A stretch of DNA of 64,000 nucleotides, taken from assembly GCA_001949185.1 (NCBI GenBank), contig BDGG01000009.1, forward strand, positions 1,839,874 to 1,903,873. The letters run 5' to 3'. Position 1 is the stretch's first letter; each line of letters starts with the position of its first letter. Below are positions 22,373-34,404 of this stretch, one piece after another. This stretch comes from Ramazzottius varieornatus (Eukaryota > Tardigrada > Eutardigrada > Parachela > Ramazzottiidae). Both the position numbers and the translations under genes were made by a program. The notes beneath the pieces are model-generated. The model saw only the letters and a program-made list of their open reading frames with translations, was not told the DNA's origin and searched no databases.

Positions 22373-22741
22373 TAATCATCGTTTGAGGAATCGATCAATC
22401 AACAGACAAATCCAATCAACCCATGTAATGGTTAGGTCGTCAGTCGTCACTGCACGTGACGACATCACATGGTGATTGCGTTATCGCTTAGTTCGGAAGA
22501 TTTTTTCTTCGGAAGACCCCTCTTCTTCCTCTGACGCCTCTCGTCTTCATGCAGACCGTGTCTGAGGCACTTACGTCGACTGTTAGGGGACACGGAGAGA
22601 AACCTCATCAGGTTTAAATGGTTTTCCGTATGTTGTAAGCCTGTATCAGCGCGGCACAACGTTAACAACCGCACTTCCGGTGTACGGTATGTTTGGATCG
22701 AGCACTGGCAGCTAGCGCCCAGCGCGAACTCTTCGTTGCAG
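22373..22741. promoter_or_regulatory. ANAPC5/POLRMT divergent promoter region with E-box
   Basis: Between the hAT element and the POLRMT start codon is a single CACGTGAC at 22453-22460, about 280 bases upstream of the POLRMT ATG. The 5' UTR of POLRMT should begin in this stretch. No other motif stands out. Confidence 0.45.
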
Positions 22742-25700
22742 ATGGGACTCTCTTTGCGTTTGTGGTACCATGCTACTGGGGCGTGGGGATCGGGACGGAA
22801 CCTCTTGACGACAATTCACCTGTTGGGAACAAGCAGTTCGGCTTGCCGAATGACGCGGATGAAAGGTAACTAACTTAGCGTGACCAGCTCGTGAATATGG
22901 TGTTTCTAATTCGGTCTGTTCATATATTACAGCAACGTCTAAATCGGCTTCAACACCGAAACCAGGACCTTTGGAAAGTGCTGCATCCGGTAAAAAGAAG
23001 CCCAACAAAAAGTCCTCTAGCGCGAAGCCAACATTGCCCAAGTCTTCCGTGCCCAGTGGAAAGAACAGCAACGAGTTCGATGACGTTCATCAGGAAATAA
23101 TCAAAAGTATGTTCAACTATAGAAACTTGGCTACAAATGCGGTTTACCGTAGCACGCCCAACTATTCTTTGCAGTCTTACAAGGTCGTCGGCACCAGTTG
23201 AAAGCAAAGATCAAGTTTCTGCGAGAGCAGGATGCTCTGCTGCAAAAGACTCGGCCTCGAGGGCGAAGCCCGGCCAGCAGTGGACCTCCGCACATGGATC
23301 GTCGCCTTGACGTGCTGGCTGCCCATCATGTCAAGGAAAACGCTCCGCTGGACCAAGATCACCTCAAGAATATCTCAGACTTTCGTATCCAGTCCGAGGA
23401 CACTTTGCGCCGATCGCAGAAAACGCCCCCGACCGCCCCGACTCCGGCCAAGAGGAGAAAGGAAGAGATCGATCGCGTGGAGAAGTGCAGGCTGGACGCC
23501 ACTCAACGCGAACTCACTCTGATGGACCTTAACTCCAGTCTTAAGTCGTACATCATAGCCTGTACCCAGACAGATATGGTAATATTACGTGGGACGTCCC
23601 TCATCGTCATCTCAAGTGGCGCACGTTTGCATTGCTCATCGTATGCGCCGCTGGGAAAATCATTCGGATGAATTCGTTTGCCGATTTCTCACATAAAGAC
23701 CCATCTTGAACAGAATCTTCGGTAATGAATGGGTTTGTCTATTTTAGATTGGTCCAGCTTTAAGCACCACTGCGTTCTATCGCGAGAAGTTCTCCCAGCC
23801 GTCATCGGACAAGAAGAAGATCCTAAGCGTTGAGGTGTACAACTTGATCATGAACATATTCGCGAAAAAGGTACTACTCAGTGATTTGGCTTAGCGCACC
23901 TCTGTGTGGCCAACGTTTCCCTGCCTAAATATCTGACCGAAAAGTCTGTATTGCAGGGGAAAATTTGTCAAGTCAAAGAAATCTTTCAGCTTATGATGAC
24001 TGAGAACGTGAAGCCAGATACACGGTCGTTTGCTCTCGCGCTGGAAACAGTAGCTCGCGTTCAACCTATCGATGTCAAAATGGCAAAAAGTATCGCTAAG
24101 CAGATGCAGGACAGGGTGAGTATTTATGTTTGAGATATCTGGGAGCTTGCTGTTGAAGTGGCGCACATTTGCAGTCATTGTCGCTGGCAACGTGCGCCAC
24201 TTGCAAAAACAATTTGGACGAAGTAGTTACCGAACTTCCTATCATCGCAAATTCTAGTAACTTGCTATTTTGGCAGAATATACCCCTCAACGACATATTC
24301 CTGCAATGCAGCTTGACGCCGGACGAAAAAGAGCGAATTCTAGAGGCCATCCATTGCTTCCGGCCCAACTTCCAACCTGCAATCCCGTACAACGAGGCGG
24401 CGTACCTCCCTCCAGTCATGCAGAGCCTAAATGCCAGCAACACTTGCGTCCTGAAGGAGACGCCGTATCGCGGAGTCATCAGCTATGACAAGCTGCTAGC
24501 GGCCTTTAGAGAACAGTTACAGCACGAGAAGAAGGGCGTCATCACCATCAAGTCTGTCGAAGCGGTGGCGGCAACTGAGGCAAAGGTGCTGCTCTATCGG
24601 CAGAAACTGGAGGGAATGAAGAAAGAGTGGGCGCGCTGCCTGCGTAGCGCATACGATCGAAACTTTGAGCTTTTAAAGCAACAGTTCCGCCAGCAGAAAG
24701 GAGTGTCGATATACCCCTACCTCTGTGCGCTCAACAGGGAAGAATGCGTCGAAGCCCTGATGGAGGTAGGCAAAGAAGTTCCCTAACCAACAAACTGCGT
24801 TTCGATGACAGTTCTTTCATTTCAGGAAATCATCCGTCTGGCTCAAGGCTCGGAAGGCTACAGTCCGACAACGCTGATCCTCTACATGCAAATGGGTAAC
24901 AAGATGATGAATCGCTACTTGATCAAGTGCAAGGAGAAGTATCAACTCATTGATAAGGTACCGTTACGCTGAGGAAAGACCCTAGAGCAAGCCAGCAGTC
25001 CTGCAGCCAAGGATACCACCTGTTGCCGGTATGACCATCCACTCTTCTGGCTTTTGTAGCTGGAAAAGACCTACACGGAATATCTCAAGTATTTCGGTGA
25101 CAAGCAGCTGGTCAGCAAGTACAACTGTCGTCAGTACTGGCAAAAGATTGAGCACGATATGAAGTTTGGAGTGCGTACCGTAAGTTCCTCTTCCTCCTCA
25201 TAACTGCAGCTTGTGCGCTACATCAGTAGTTGATGCTGTGCAGGATCTTGCTGATCATCTGTGGCCGCGATCGGTCATTGTTCGTGTTGGCAAGTTCCTG
25301 TATGACATGATCATCAATGAAATCAAAGTGGACACGACGGTACTGCGGCCTGTCAGTACCAAGCAGTTTGCGCCGGCCGTCTACAAGGTCTACCGACATT
25401 ACGGCGAGAAGCTCAAAGAGGAAGTAAAGGTACTGTACTGCTACTGTTATAACGGGAGAATCGGGCAGACAAACACAGCAAGGTTGTGCTTATGTTAAGT
25501 GGTGCACCCTGCCAGCAGCTATCAGTGGAAGAGTTTGCTGCAGTTTGCCTGCCCAGCTGCCCTTTGGACAGGGACTGACTGTAGGCAGGGCAGGAGCTGA
25601 ACTAAGATGTTGCTTTATTCAACAGCCCCATCCGGTGCTGGCAAAGCTCTACCGAAGCTCCATGCAGGACACGCTGACATTCGAGGCCAACATGGTACCG

Positions 25701-28700
25701 ACCGTCGTCCCACCTCACCCCTGGTTGTCTTCCAAAACCGGAGGCTACCTTGTACAAAACAGTCAGTTGTCTGCCAGGCAAATAACAGCATGAAGGCAAC
25801 TATCACATGATGCTTCTTTCAGCCGTTCTGTATCGTGTGCCGGAGACGGGCAGTTTCGGTGGTGACTTCGTAGTGGATAAGGTATCCAGCAGACAGCTTT
25901 ATCCAGTTCTGGATGCTCTCAACCAGCTGGCAGCTTCACCGTGGATGGTCAATCAAGCGGTCAGCACCACCACAATGTCTCTGTCATTGGCAAGGTTGGA
26001 CATGGTCGTCATTCTATACTGTTTTTGCAGATGCTGGACCTGATTATCGAGGTCTTCGGCAATAAAGGTATGGCGGACGTCGATATTCCTCAACCCATCT
26101 CCCAATGCCCACCGTTACCCAAAATCCGAAGGTAGGCAACTGCTCCTAGTTGCTCTTTCTGACCCTGCTCTTGTATGAGGCATTGCATGTATTGACACAG
26201 AGACATGACAGCGGAAGAACGTTCGGAAGCCTACCGTCAGAGGTTCCTGCTGAAGAAGAAGCGTAACGAGATGTTCAGTTTGTGGTGCGACGCATTATAC
26301 AAACTATCCATCGCTAATCACGTCAGTCAAGTTCATCTGTCGGAGTGGGCATAACTATATCATCTCTGTAATGAGTGTGGACACCTTGTCTTGTAGTTTC
26401 GGGATAGGGTCTTTTGGTTGCCGCAGAATATCGACTTTCGGGGGCGCGTCTATCCCGTTCCCCCGCACTTTCAACACTTGGGCGGCGACATGGCTCGTAG
26501 TATGCTCTTGTTGGCTAAGGGCATGGCGCTGGGCGACAAAGGCCTGAACTGGCTGAAGATTCACCTCATCAACCTCACTGGCCTGAAAAAGAAGTAGCTT
26601 CTCCACCTTGTGCTGATGTTGCAGCAAACTAATTGTCCTCTGTCAATGTTGCAGGCAGTCCTTGGAGGAGAGGCTGCAGTACGCCAATGAGATGATGAAG
26701 GATATCCTTGACTCGGCCGACAACCCACTCCATGTACGTCACCTTGTTCTCTGCTCATCTTGGCCGTCTTGTAGCGACTATGTGTCATAAAGACGTTGTG
26801 AGGGGGCTGTGATGCTTGTTGCAGGGTGGCCAATGGTGGAAAAAGTCGGATGATCCCTGGCAGACCTTGGCTTGTTGCAAAGAGATCGCCAAGGCCTCAC
26901 GCCATGCAGCGGGAGCGGCAGCCTTTGTCAGCCACTTTCCCATCCATCAAGACGGCTCTTGCAATGGCTTGCAACACTACGCGGCTCTTGGCCGTGACCA
27001 GAAGGGAGCGGAAGCCGTCAACCTGTACCCCTTTCAGACACCACAAGACGTCTACAGTGGCGTCGCCGCCTTGGTTGGCCCCTTGACCTTCCATACTCGG
27101 TCGCTTCACCATATGAATGAAGCGCTGTGGTCTTTTACAGGTGGAAGAGAGTCGCAAGACGGACGCCGATCACAAGCTGGAGATTGCTCAAGTTTTGGAC
27201 GGCTTCGTCAGCCGCAAGGTAGGCCTTCCCAAGACAAGGACAGACTCTGTCTATGACACATCCATCATCTCATGTTGTAGGTCGTCAAACAGACTGTTAT
27301 GACCATCGTATACGGCGTTACCCGCTATGGAGCCAAGGCTCAGATACAAGGACAGCTGGCCGACCTCAAAGACTTTCCCCACAATAAGACATGGCCTGCT
27401 GCCGCCTATCTGGCTGCCAAGACCTTCGACAGTATCGGACAAATGTTCACGGCCACCCGTCGTATTCAGGTAAGTCACAGAAAGTTTGCCTATCTTGCAA
27501 GCCTGCCAAGCTGCCAATGCTCCCTGTAGGATTGGTTCGTTGACTGCGCCCGCCTGATATCTACTGTCCGAGAAAAGCCCGTTGAATGGCTCACTCCTCT
27601 TGGCTTACCGGTGCTGCAGCCCTATTTTAAACAGAGCTCCACCGACCAAGCCAGGAGCAAAATGCATCTAACGCTTCATCCTGGGTAAGTTTTGCCACTA
27701 CTGTAATGCTTCATGAACTTCGCGAATTACGTCATAGTGAGCGTGTGCTGCATGCCTCATCATACCTGTTAACCCTACGCGCACCGTGACGTCACTTCGC
27801 GAAGTTCATGCAGCATTACAGTACTCTTTACGGACGATAATTATGCAGCTCGGCCAACAAAGTCGGCTAGATCCTTTCCCCCAAGCGGCGCACTCTTCCA
27901 GCTAATATCATCGAAGATGTGCGCCACTTGGCAAAGCGAGGTGGTCAAAGTTTGGCTGCCGCGTCCTAACCTTGCTTTATTCACCTTGCCTGACTAACTG
28001 ATGAGGATGAACTGGTTGGCAGAAAGGTGAACACGATGAAACAGAAGAATGCCTTCCCGCCCAACTTTATCCACTCATTGGATTCCAGTCACATGATGCT
28101 GACATGTCTGCACTGCGCAAGAGAAGGCATTAGTTTCGCGGCGGTGCACGACAGTTATTGGACCCATCCCGCCACTGTCGACATTATGAATAAGGTAAGG
28201 GCCATACAATCCATGACTGCAGATGCACGGCGCTGTAAGCTTGTGCCATTACAGCACTGTAGGCAACAGTTTGTTGCGCTACACCGTCTTCCCATACTGG
28301 AGGATCTGTCGGCTTACTTGACGCAGAGGTTCGCCTATGATAAGTCGTAAGTACCAGCTCCCTCCTTACATATTGATCATTGTGGATGGTAGGAAAGCAG
28401 GCAGAGTTGTGCAGAGCGCTCGTTTGTCGTAGTGAGTATGTCCCCGTAAGCGCCGATGACCCAAGAGCTGAACTGAACCGGGTCTTGGGCAATGTCCCCC
28501 CTAAAGGTAATTCACAGAGCTCATCGTAATAATTTGAAACAAGGATCTGGCATAGGGTGGGCGCCACCCGACCATGGTCACGCCACTATGCCACCATAGC
28601 AAGTGCCGTCGCCCTACTTTCCCTGGTCGCCTCACCATGGGTTGGCTGGCGCCCACCCTAATCCGACACAGCATCAATACTCAGTCTGCTTGCAGGAACC

Positions 28701-28745
28701 TTCGACCTCGAATCAGTCCTCATGTCCACCTTCTTCTTCAGCTGA
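22742..28745 (+). CDS. POLRMT: Mitochondrial DNA-directed RNA polymerase
   Basis: This single-subunit, phage-type polymerase transcribes mtDNA. Twenty-three exons run from 22742-22865 to 28696-28745 and total 1,247 codons, against 1,230 residues in human. The first exon is Arg/Ser/Leu-rich (MGLSLRLWYHATGAWGSGRN), typical of a mitochondrial targeting signal. A PPR-like segment (VKEIFQLMMTENVKPDTRSF) lies near residue 270. The polymerase fold carries the first catalytic Asp in HQDGSCNGLQHYAALGRD. The O-helix motif is visible as RKVVKQTVM, ending in YGVTRYG. The second catalytic Asp is in AVHDSYWTH. The gene ends FDLESVLMSTFFFS, like other POLRMTs. The last exon was placed by that conserved tail. 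Introns 3, 5, 9 and 19 carry the common palindrome, and introns 19 and 22 also hold other palindromes. Confidence 0.95.
23608..23690. repeat. Intronic palindrome copy, POLRMT intron 3
   Basis: The arms are TCAAGTGGCGCACG and TGCGCCGCTGGG. Outer TTTGCCGA follows. Confidence 0.7.
24150..24206. repeat. Intronic palindrome copy, POLRMT intron 5
   Basis: The arms are GAAGTGGCGCACAT and ACGTGCGCCACTTG. Confidence 0.75.
25492..25550. repeat. Degenerate intronic palindrome, POLRMT intron 9
   Basis: Only the left arm TAAGTGGTGCACC is clear. The right arm is eroded. Confidence 0.45.
27699..27823. repeat. Palindromic element in POLRMT intron 19
   Basis: TACTGTAATGC, then TCATGAACTTCGCGAA, near 27699-27727 returns inverted at about 27795-27823 around a core with TTACGTCA and TGACGTCA words. 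It is about 125 bases, MITE-like, and unrelated to the common intronic palindrome. Confidence 0.7.
27878..27936. repeat. Intronic palindrome copy, POLRMT intron 19
   Basis: The arms are CCAAGCGGCGCACTC and TGTGCGCCACTTGG. Confidence 0.75.
28553..28660. repeat. Palindromic element in POLRMT intron 22
   Basis: TAGGGTGGGCGCCA at 28553-28566 is repeated inverted as TGGCGCCCACCCTA at 28647-28660. Inner arms around ACCATGG are also inverted. It is 108 bases and MITE-like. Confidence 0.7.
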
Positions 28746-29074
28746 AGATGTGACTACATTTGATACCACACAGTCACCTTCATTCCCACTTTCCGCTTCT
28801 GCGCTCTTGCTTCTAATTTGGTCATCGCCTCCTTTCCTATGGCCAGCGAGGTTCAAGCTGGACGAAGGAATGTAATTTATCATGTTCTAATGCTTGCAGA
28901 GGATATGACAACTGTCAACACGCTGCCCGGGACGGCGCAAAAGATAGACTGATCTTTTTTGCTGTGATAAGTAAATGTGTTTGAACTGTTGTTAGGCATT
29001 CGCAAGACTTGAAACGCAATCTGCAATTTGACATGACACAGAGTATTATACAACGTTGGGTACTCATACTTGAT
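28746..29074. other. POLRMT/CLYBL tail-to-tail gap
   Basis: Both 3' UTRs must lie in these 329 bases. No canonical poly(A) hexamer or repeat is seen on either strand. Confidence 0.4.
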
Positions 29075-30367
29075 ATCAGCGCTGAGGTTGTCCTATGAGT
29101 TTGGCATAAGCTACAATGTTTTCAGCTTGTAACAAAAGTGGGCGATCGATCATGGCGTTGCGAAAATTGAAGGCGCCCTGAAAAGCCAAAGTCTAACTCA
29201 GCCACCTCGGAGTCCATAGTATTGTCGACACGAGCGGCTTACCTTTCCTTCTTTTTGATGCCGTGTAAAAGCCTCGACGACTTCTTGAGCCCACTTCAGT
29301 TTGTCGGGGGCTGGCGAATAGGCTTGCTGTACAACATCCACCTGCGCAGGATGTATCACCTGTTTGCCCGTGAAGCCGAAGCGCGCGCCTTCCTCGGACT
29401 GCCGACGAAGATCGTCCAGGTCTATGGACCATAACCGACAAACATTACGCAAGTGATAAGTTCCTATGCCGTAGGGAAATCAGCTTTGACTGCATCAGTT
29501 GGGACGTGGGCAGATGATTTCGCCCAGATCGTTTTCACAAGTGGCGCACACTTGCAGCTACCCACCATAGAAACGTGCGCCACTTGGGTTAATGATATGG
29601 AAAAGTTCATTTGGCCACAGCCCAGTTAGCGCACCTTTAAAGTCGATGTGAACCAAGTCGATGGCCTGCAAGGAGCGCTGAAAGGACTTGACGACCGTCA
29701 AGAAGTACTGTCTTGCAAAGAGCACTTCCTTTGCCTCATTACTCCTGTTTGCGCCGATATCGGCGCAGTAGTCATCTGAGCCGAAGACGACGCCATCCAA
29801 AGCCAGCAAATTATGACTTTCATCTGCTACTTTCAAGGCCGTCTTGAGGAGCTTGCGCATTGAAAGAAGTGCCTTGGCGCTTTCTATGTAGAGGATCAAG
29901 CGCAATGGGTCTCGGCCTGCCCGGCCAGCCAGCTTCTCGGTAAGGATGTGGGCTGTGTGTCGAAGCTCCTCTTTTCCTTCGATCTTCGGAATGAGCAAGG
30001 TCGTTGGTAGAGTCTTTGCCGATAAAAGACTTTGTAGGTCTTGGTCAGCCAAGCCACTCTGAAAAGAGTTAATACGGACTGCAACATCCAGACCGCGCGT
30101 CTTCCGCTCCTTCACCCAGTCGGCAGTCTCCAGGGTTTTGTGTATCAGCTGTCGTGCCTCCTCCTGAAAAGAACAGAAGTCTCACAGAATCTTGTGGGCA
30201 GACTTTTAGATGGATGCACCTTTTGCGTCTTTACCTTTCTATTAAGAGCGACACCGTCTTCGCACTCCAGAACCGGACAGTCTACAATAAGCGTCGGGAT
30301 CTTGGCAATCTTCTTGGCGTCATCCCCGGGTATGTACATCATGGCTCGCCGCGGAATATAGGTATGC
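29075..30367 (-). CDS. CLYBL: Citramalyl-CoA lyase, mitochondrial (5' exon not located)
   Basis: CLYBL cleaves citramalyl-CoA in the mitochondrial C5-dicarboxylate (itaconate) route, which helps protect vitamin B12 metabolism. Four exons are supported: 30367-30235, 30163-29635, 29421-29243 and 29177-29075. Conserved blocks are RRAMMYIPGDDAKKI, VDCPVLECEDGVALNRK (with the metal- and CoA-site Glu/Asp), LALDGVVFGSDDYCADIGA, LQAIDLVHIDFK and FTGKQVIHPAQVDVVQQA, in the family order. The first exon here enters in phase 2, so at least one upstream exon is missing. That exon should carry the start and targeting peptide, and I could not place it in 30368-31046. The second intron carries the palindrome. 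Confidence 0.9.
29500..29620. repeat. Intronic palindrome copy, CLYBL intron
   Basis: Outer GGGACGTGGGCAGATGA is followed by inner CAAGTGGCGCACAC and ACGTGCGCCACTTGG. Confidence 0.75.
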
Positions 30368-31046
30368 CTGTGTGTCAAGCAGATGAAGTTCAGTATAAGT
30401 TGACGGTAGGATAATTAAGAATTAATTAAGAAGACCAACCAAGCCGGAATTTCTTGTGCGCATGTACCGAGTTGATGTAGGATTCATGTCCGCCGCGCTC
30501 GACTTCGGACTCGTGTTCATGTCGTTGGCGTCCTGAGGTCCAGCAGCACTCCTTCCGGATGTCGTTGAACCATGTCGCGCCAGCAGGGCAGACCGTGAAG
30601 ACAGGCACGAGCTTCTCCCAGAGTTGATAATTAAGAACTCGGACGCTCTGCCCAGATATGGGGACAACTTCATCATGAGGGATCCCAGATGTTTCAAAAT
30701 TCAGACTACTACAGCCCGTACGGATAGTTCTGACAATGATTGCTTATCAGGACGGAATCGTCGAATCATAGCTCCCTAAGAACATGCAAACCGAGGAGGA
30801 AGTAGTCAGAATCAGCGATGGAAGGGTGATTGGCTCAGCCTAATATTATACAGTACGGAACTGCCACACGCTACCTGCTGAGCACCGATCCGACGGGCAA
30901 TTTTGTCATCATTGCGCAACTCCTACCTCTGGCGAACAGGAGATCTAGTGTTTGAACGACATCGGGAATGGTACGACAAATACTGATCGACTGATTGCAG
31001 TTCCTAAGTTGGGCTGCACTTGATGTTGCGAAGCCGTTCTGTATTG
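30368..31046. other. 5' flank of CLYBL
   Basis: A 91-codon minus-strand open frame (30422-30697) cannot be tied to any family. It could hide the missing CLYBL first exon or be a repeat relic. A motif AATCACCCTTCCATCGCTGATTC lies on the minus strand at about 30809-30832 and resembles sequences in two other promoter regions. Confidence 0.35.
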
Positions 31047-31526
31047 CGACAGCTCCGCTCAAAAGGCTGGCCTCCCAGCGGAGCTTTAGAATGAATCATA
31101 GACCACTTGAGACATCGTGGAATTCTGTTCAGGCATTCTAAAGCCCTTGAATTGGGGCAAACTATGGCAAGCCTGCGCTTATGGCGGAAGATTAAAGAGA
31201 AATTTCTTGGCACCGAAAGGTGTCTCTACCATGAGTCATCTGTTGTACGTACAGGCATAGGGCATTATTATACACTGTTGATCGTGCAGTGCCGTCAAGC
31301 GGTACTATCAACCGGGTTATCAATTCCGTATTAAGCAATACGCCAACATCTTCGAATGATTAGTGCAGAATTGATTGATTAAATCCGAAATCACGACTCA
31401 TGACTCATCGAAAAATTTTTTAAAAAAATTAGACAAATCAGAAAAACTCGGGAATCATCCTGAGGATCGTGTTGTCTGGAGCTCAAGCTTCCTCGGATGA
31501 GTTTGCGATTCACGACCCCTTGGGTA
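31047..31526 (+). repeat. Dispersed repeat X, copy B (uninterrupted)
   Basis: This is the inverted counterpart of 3762-4684 without the hAT insertion. It includes the open frame segment RTGIGHYYTLLIVQCRQ, nearly identical in both copies. The right boundary is near CCTTGGGTAT. The left boundary is near GCGACAGCTCCGC. Confidence 0.75.
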
Positions 31527-31551
31527 TTTTGGATAATTCACCGACTACTTA

Positions 31552-31747
31552 TTACCTCTAAAGTTTCGCGCAGTCACGTGACAGGCCAGTAAATATTGCG
31601 TGGCGGAGATAAAAACTTTATTGCCCTCAATCAAAAATTCTTGGTCAATCCAGCGCAGTAATTTACAACAATCAAACAATCAGTGATGTGAAGCCCCGAA
31701 TGTAATTCACTGGTTTGTCACGTGACTGCGCGAAACCTTAGAGGTGA
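31552..31747. repeat. 196-bp palindrome with 32-bp arms containing TCACGTGAC
   Basis: TTACCTCTAAAGTTTCGCGCAG and the following CACGTGACA (31552-31583) return inverted at 31716-31747 with two mismatches. The arms each hold a TCACGTGAC E-box palindrome. It looks like a MITE, or a promoter-borne palindrome, just left of the Mutator-like element. Confidence 0.7.
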
Positions 31748-32185
31748 TGCAGTAAAGCAGCCGTCCATCGGGCTTGCTATGCTTTGCCTTCGCAGCTCTT
31801 TACCGTCGAAATGTCTTCAAGGGTTTGCGAACTTTGCCTTCAACGTGTCTTCGTTGCCTACTGACCAGAACTAGCTCAACCACATCCCACACCACTAAAC
31901 ACCGCACCCGCACTTCGCTGCTTGATTACTTGATCCCATCTCCCTCACAGTCAGCGGTAAGCGCTGACTGTGTGCGACATAACGTGAGATTTTCTGAGTT
32001 CTCCGCTTTTCCGTATCTTTTCGTTTGATGAATCTTCGAAAGTTCGACACTTGCCGTGACTTGCGACATCAAAAACTATCATACTCGTATTTACTAACTT
32101 GCTGCCTGGAACAACCCCTCTATTGTGCGGACGATCACTGTTTGTCGGTTGAGTGGACTAGCGTATCGCGCTGTTTTACAGCGCC

Positions 32186-32870
32186 ATGGACAAGACATCG
32201 ACGTGCAGCGGTCCATCACACGGAGGCATCCCTTCCGCCGATCATCATCAACCCTGCTCCAAGCACACCAAACAAAAACATGAAGAAGAAGGAGCTAAAC
32301 GACCACACGGAAATGCGTCTCGAAGATTTCATGAAGAAAATCAACACAGGTACGTCTCTAGAAAACTTCCGATTGACGGTCACCCAGATTAAGTTGCGCG
32401 TAAATTCGAGCCACACGAAGTTGCGCAAAGGGGTCAACGGCTGGACATATCTTCGCACTTTCAGTGTCGGATCAGTTCTTTTTCCCGACTGTTTTTGCTG
32501 ATTACTGGGGCTTGTGTTGCAGGTGACGACGTATAGGTCATCAGCAAGGGACAGTGGCACGAGGCCAAGACCATTCTGATCGAAACGTACAAGTGTCCCG
32601 GAGATGAGACGACATCCGTGTCCATCTACAGAATCCATTACCCGGGTTAGGGAAAACGGTAAGCGCGCTCTCACATCCATCGGATTCAGCAGAAGGAAGA
32701 TGTCTGATGGTTTCTCCTCTTCAGGTATGACGAGTGGATGTATAGCGATTCGCTGATGTTGCAGACCACAGAAAACGACGCCAAGGCCTCGGCCGAAAAT
32801 GGCGCCTTGATGGAGGCCAGGTATAAGCTCCGCGGAGAAATTAATGTTGGTTTTTTGGGCGGAAATTCTT
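32186..32870 (+). pseudogene. Chromo-barrel/Tudor-knot-like reading frame inside the MULE
   Basis: A spliced plus-strand frame can be read. It runs from about 32280 to a donor at 32350, continues after an acceptor near 32521, and resumes at about 32725. The middle reads VISKGQWHEAKTILIETYK, then YRIHYPG, a TAG stop, GK and RYDEWMYSD. The pattern YxIHYxGWxKxxDEWM is that of the chromo barrel of MRG15/MSL3 and ARID4-like proteins, chromatin readers that bind methylated histone tails. The stop replaces the expected Trp (TGG to TAG). A second TAG follows GDDV. The frame is therefore broken at two places and probably not functional. It may be a captured host fragment or a decayed second MULE gene. 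Confidence 0.55.
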
Positions 32871-34404
32871 CTTGAATTTAAACCATTCCACCATCTGCGC
32901 CAAGTTTCCAGTCGCCGCGGTCACGGCAATGATATGTTTGCAAGCTGGGTCTTTATTCTGGGTGAATTGCAAACAACCGCACTTACTTTCCCCGGAAGTA
33001 GTGCGCATCTCGACGAAGTACCAGCAGGGCTTCTTCTTGTCAGTAGACCGAAGTTTCCGAACGACCGAGGAGTTCCATTTTCGTCTATACTGTGTCATTT
33101 CTTCCGCGGAAAGCTCAATCATCCAGCCTTCGTCAGCACGGCCACCCATAAGCTCCACGGCCTTGTCCCAGCTAGCGCGAAACATATCGGAAAGTCCGGT
33201 GGTAGCAAAGTCGGTCAGCACATTCGGCGGTCTTGTTTCATCTCCCGACAAATCGACCTACAAACATAATGTCACAGTTACAGACTAATAACATATACCT
33301 GTTTTGCCATTAGACTGACCAACACGAGTTCACCGGAACAAAGTGCGGCAGCTCTGGTGGCGTAGGCTGCGGCAACTCCGACGGCGGACAATGCAGCATC
33401 CTTGCCGACAAAACGTAGTAACACCACCGGCGTACTTGCAACAACTCCGCTTGTACTTACTTTGCGACTCGATGCAACGACAACCATGGCGTTCACGTTG
33501 CACTTGGGGAACAACCGTTGCACTTTGGACATTCTGTGGGTATTGTTGTGTGTTTTCTCTCGCGACAGGAGAAGGTCTTCTCTGTACTGCTCGGCTATTC
33601 TGTATCAGCCTTGATCTTTCAGGGCCTGGAACGTGAAGACAGTTTCGTCGGCGTACATCTTGAGCAACCTCTCAACCACTTCCCGGGGATCGTTGTGCGA
33701 ACCAAAAAAGGCTTTGAGCGTTTTGTTCATGGCCTCGGACAGAATGGTATTAGGGAGGTCGCGCGAGAGACGCATCTTTTCACGTGCCGGCAAGATTAGT
33801 TTCTCGACAAAGTTCTTCTGATGGTGCTTTTCAAACCAGTGCTGGAATTTTTCATCGCCCAAAGAAGCTCTTTATCTCTTCCCACTTCTCGAGATACTGC
33901 TCTTCCGAAACTGAATCCACCAGCCCTGGAACATGCTTCCTCACACCCGCTACGTTGCGATGGCACCCCAGTACACATGCGAAGAGGGTACGGGCTTTCC
34001 GAGGAAGTACCTCTTGATACCATCTCGAATGTGTAGAACGCAGAGCGTATGATTGTGTCGGGGGAAAGCTTCGCGGAATGCGTTGTACAGTGCTCGCTCG
34101 CCATCGGTGATGAAATCGATGCTAAAGTCTTTTGACATTCGACACCTGCTTTCATAAGACATTCTCGGAGGTAATAAGCGAATACCGACAACGAAGTTGG
34201 TCCGATCAGCAGAGCAGGCTTTCCTGTCTTCTCGTTTACGAGATAAAGATGCTGGATGACTATAACCACCAGATACATGTTGCACAGCTGGAAAGTCAAG
34301 TCGATCTGCAAGCGAAGCTTCACTGCAAACAGAAAACCGGAGAATTAAAACCCCATTCAAATGCGCATCAGTACAAGGCGAAAATCAGCTCAATCTACAG
34401 TGCC

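Noticed and set aside
30422-30697. 91-codon minus-strand frame as the first exon of CLYBL
   Set aside because: I could not find a GT donor leaving the phase required by the exon at 30367, and the sequence does not read like the known CLYBL N-terminus.
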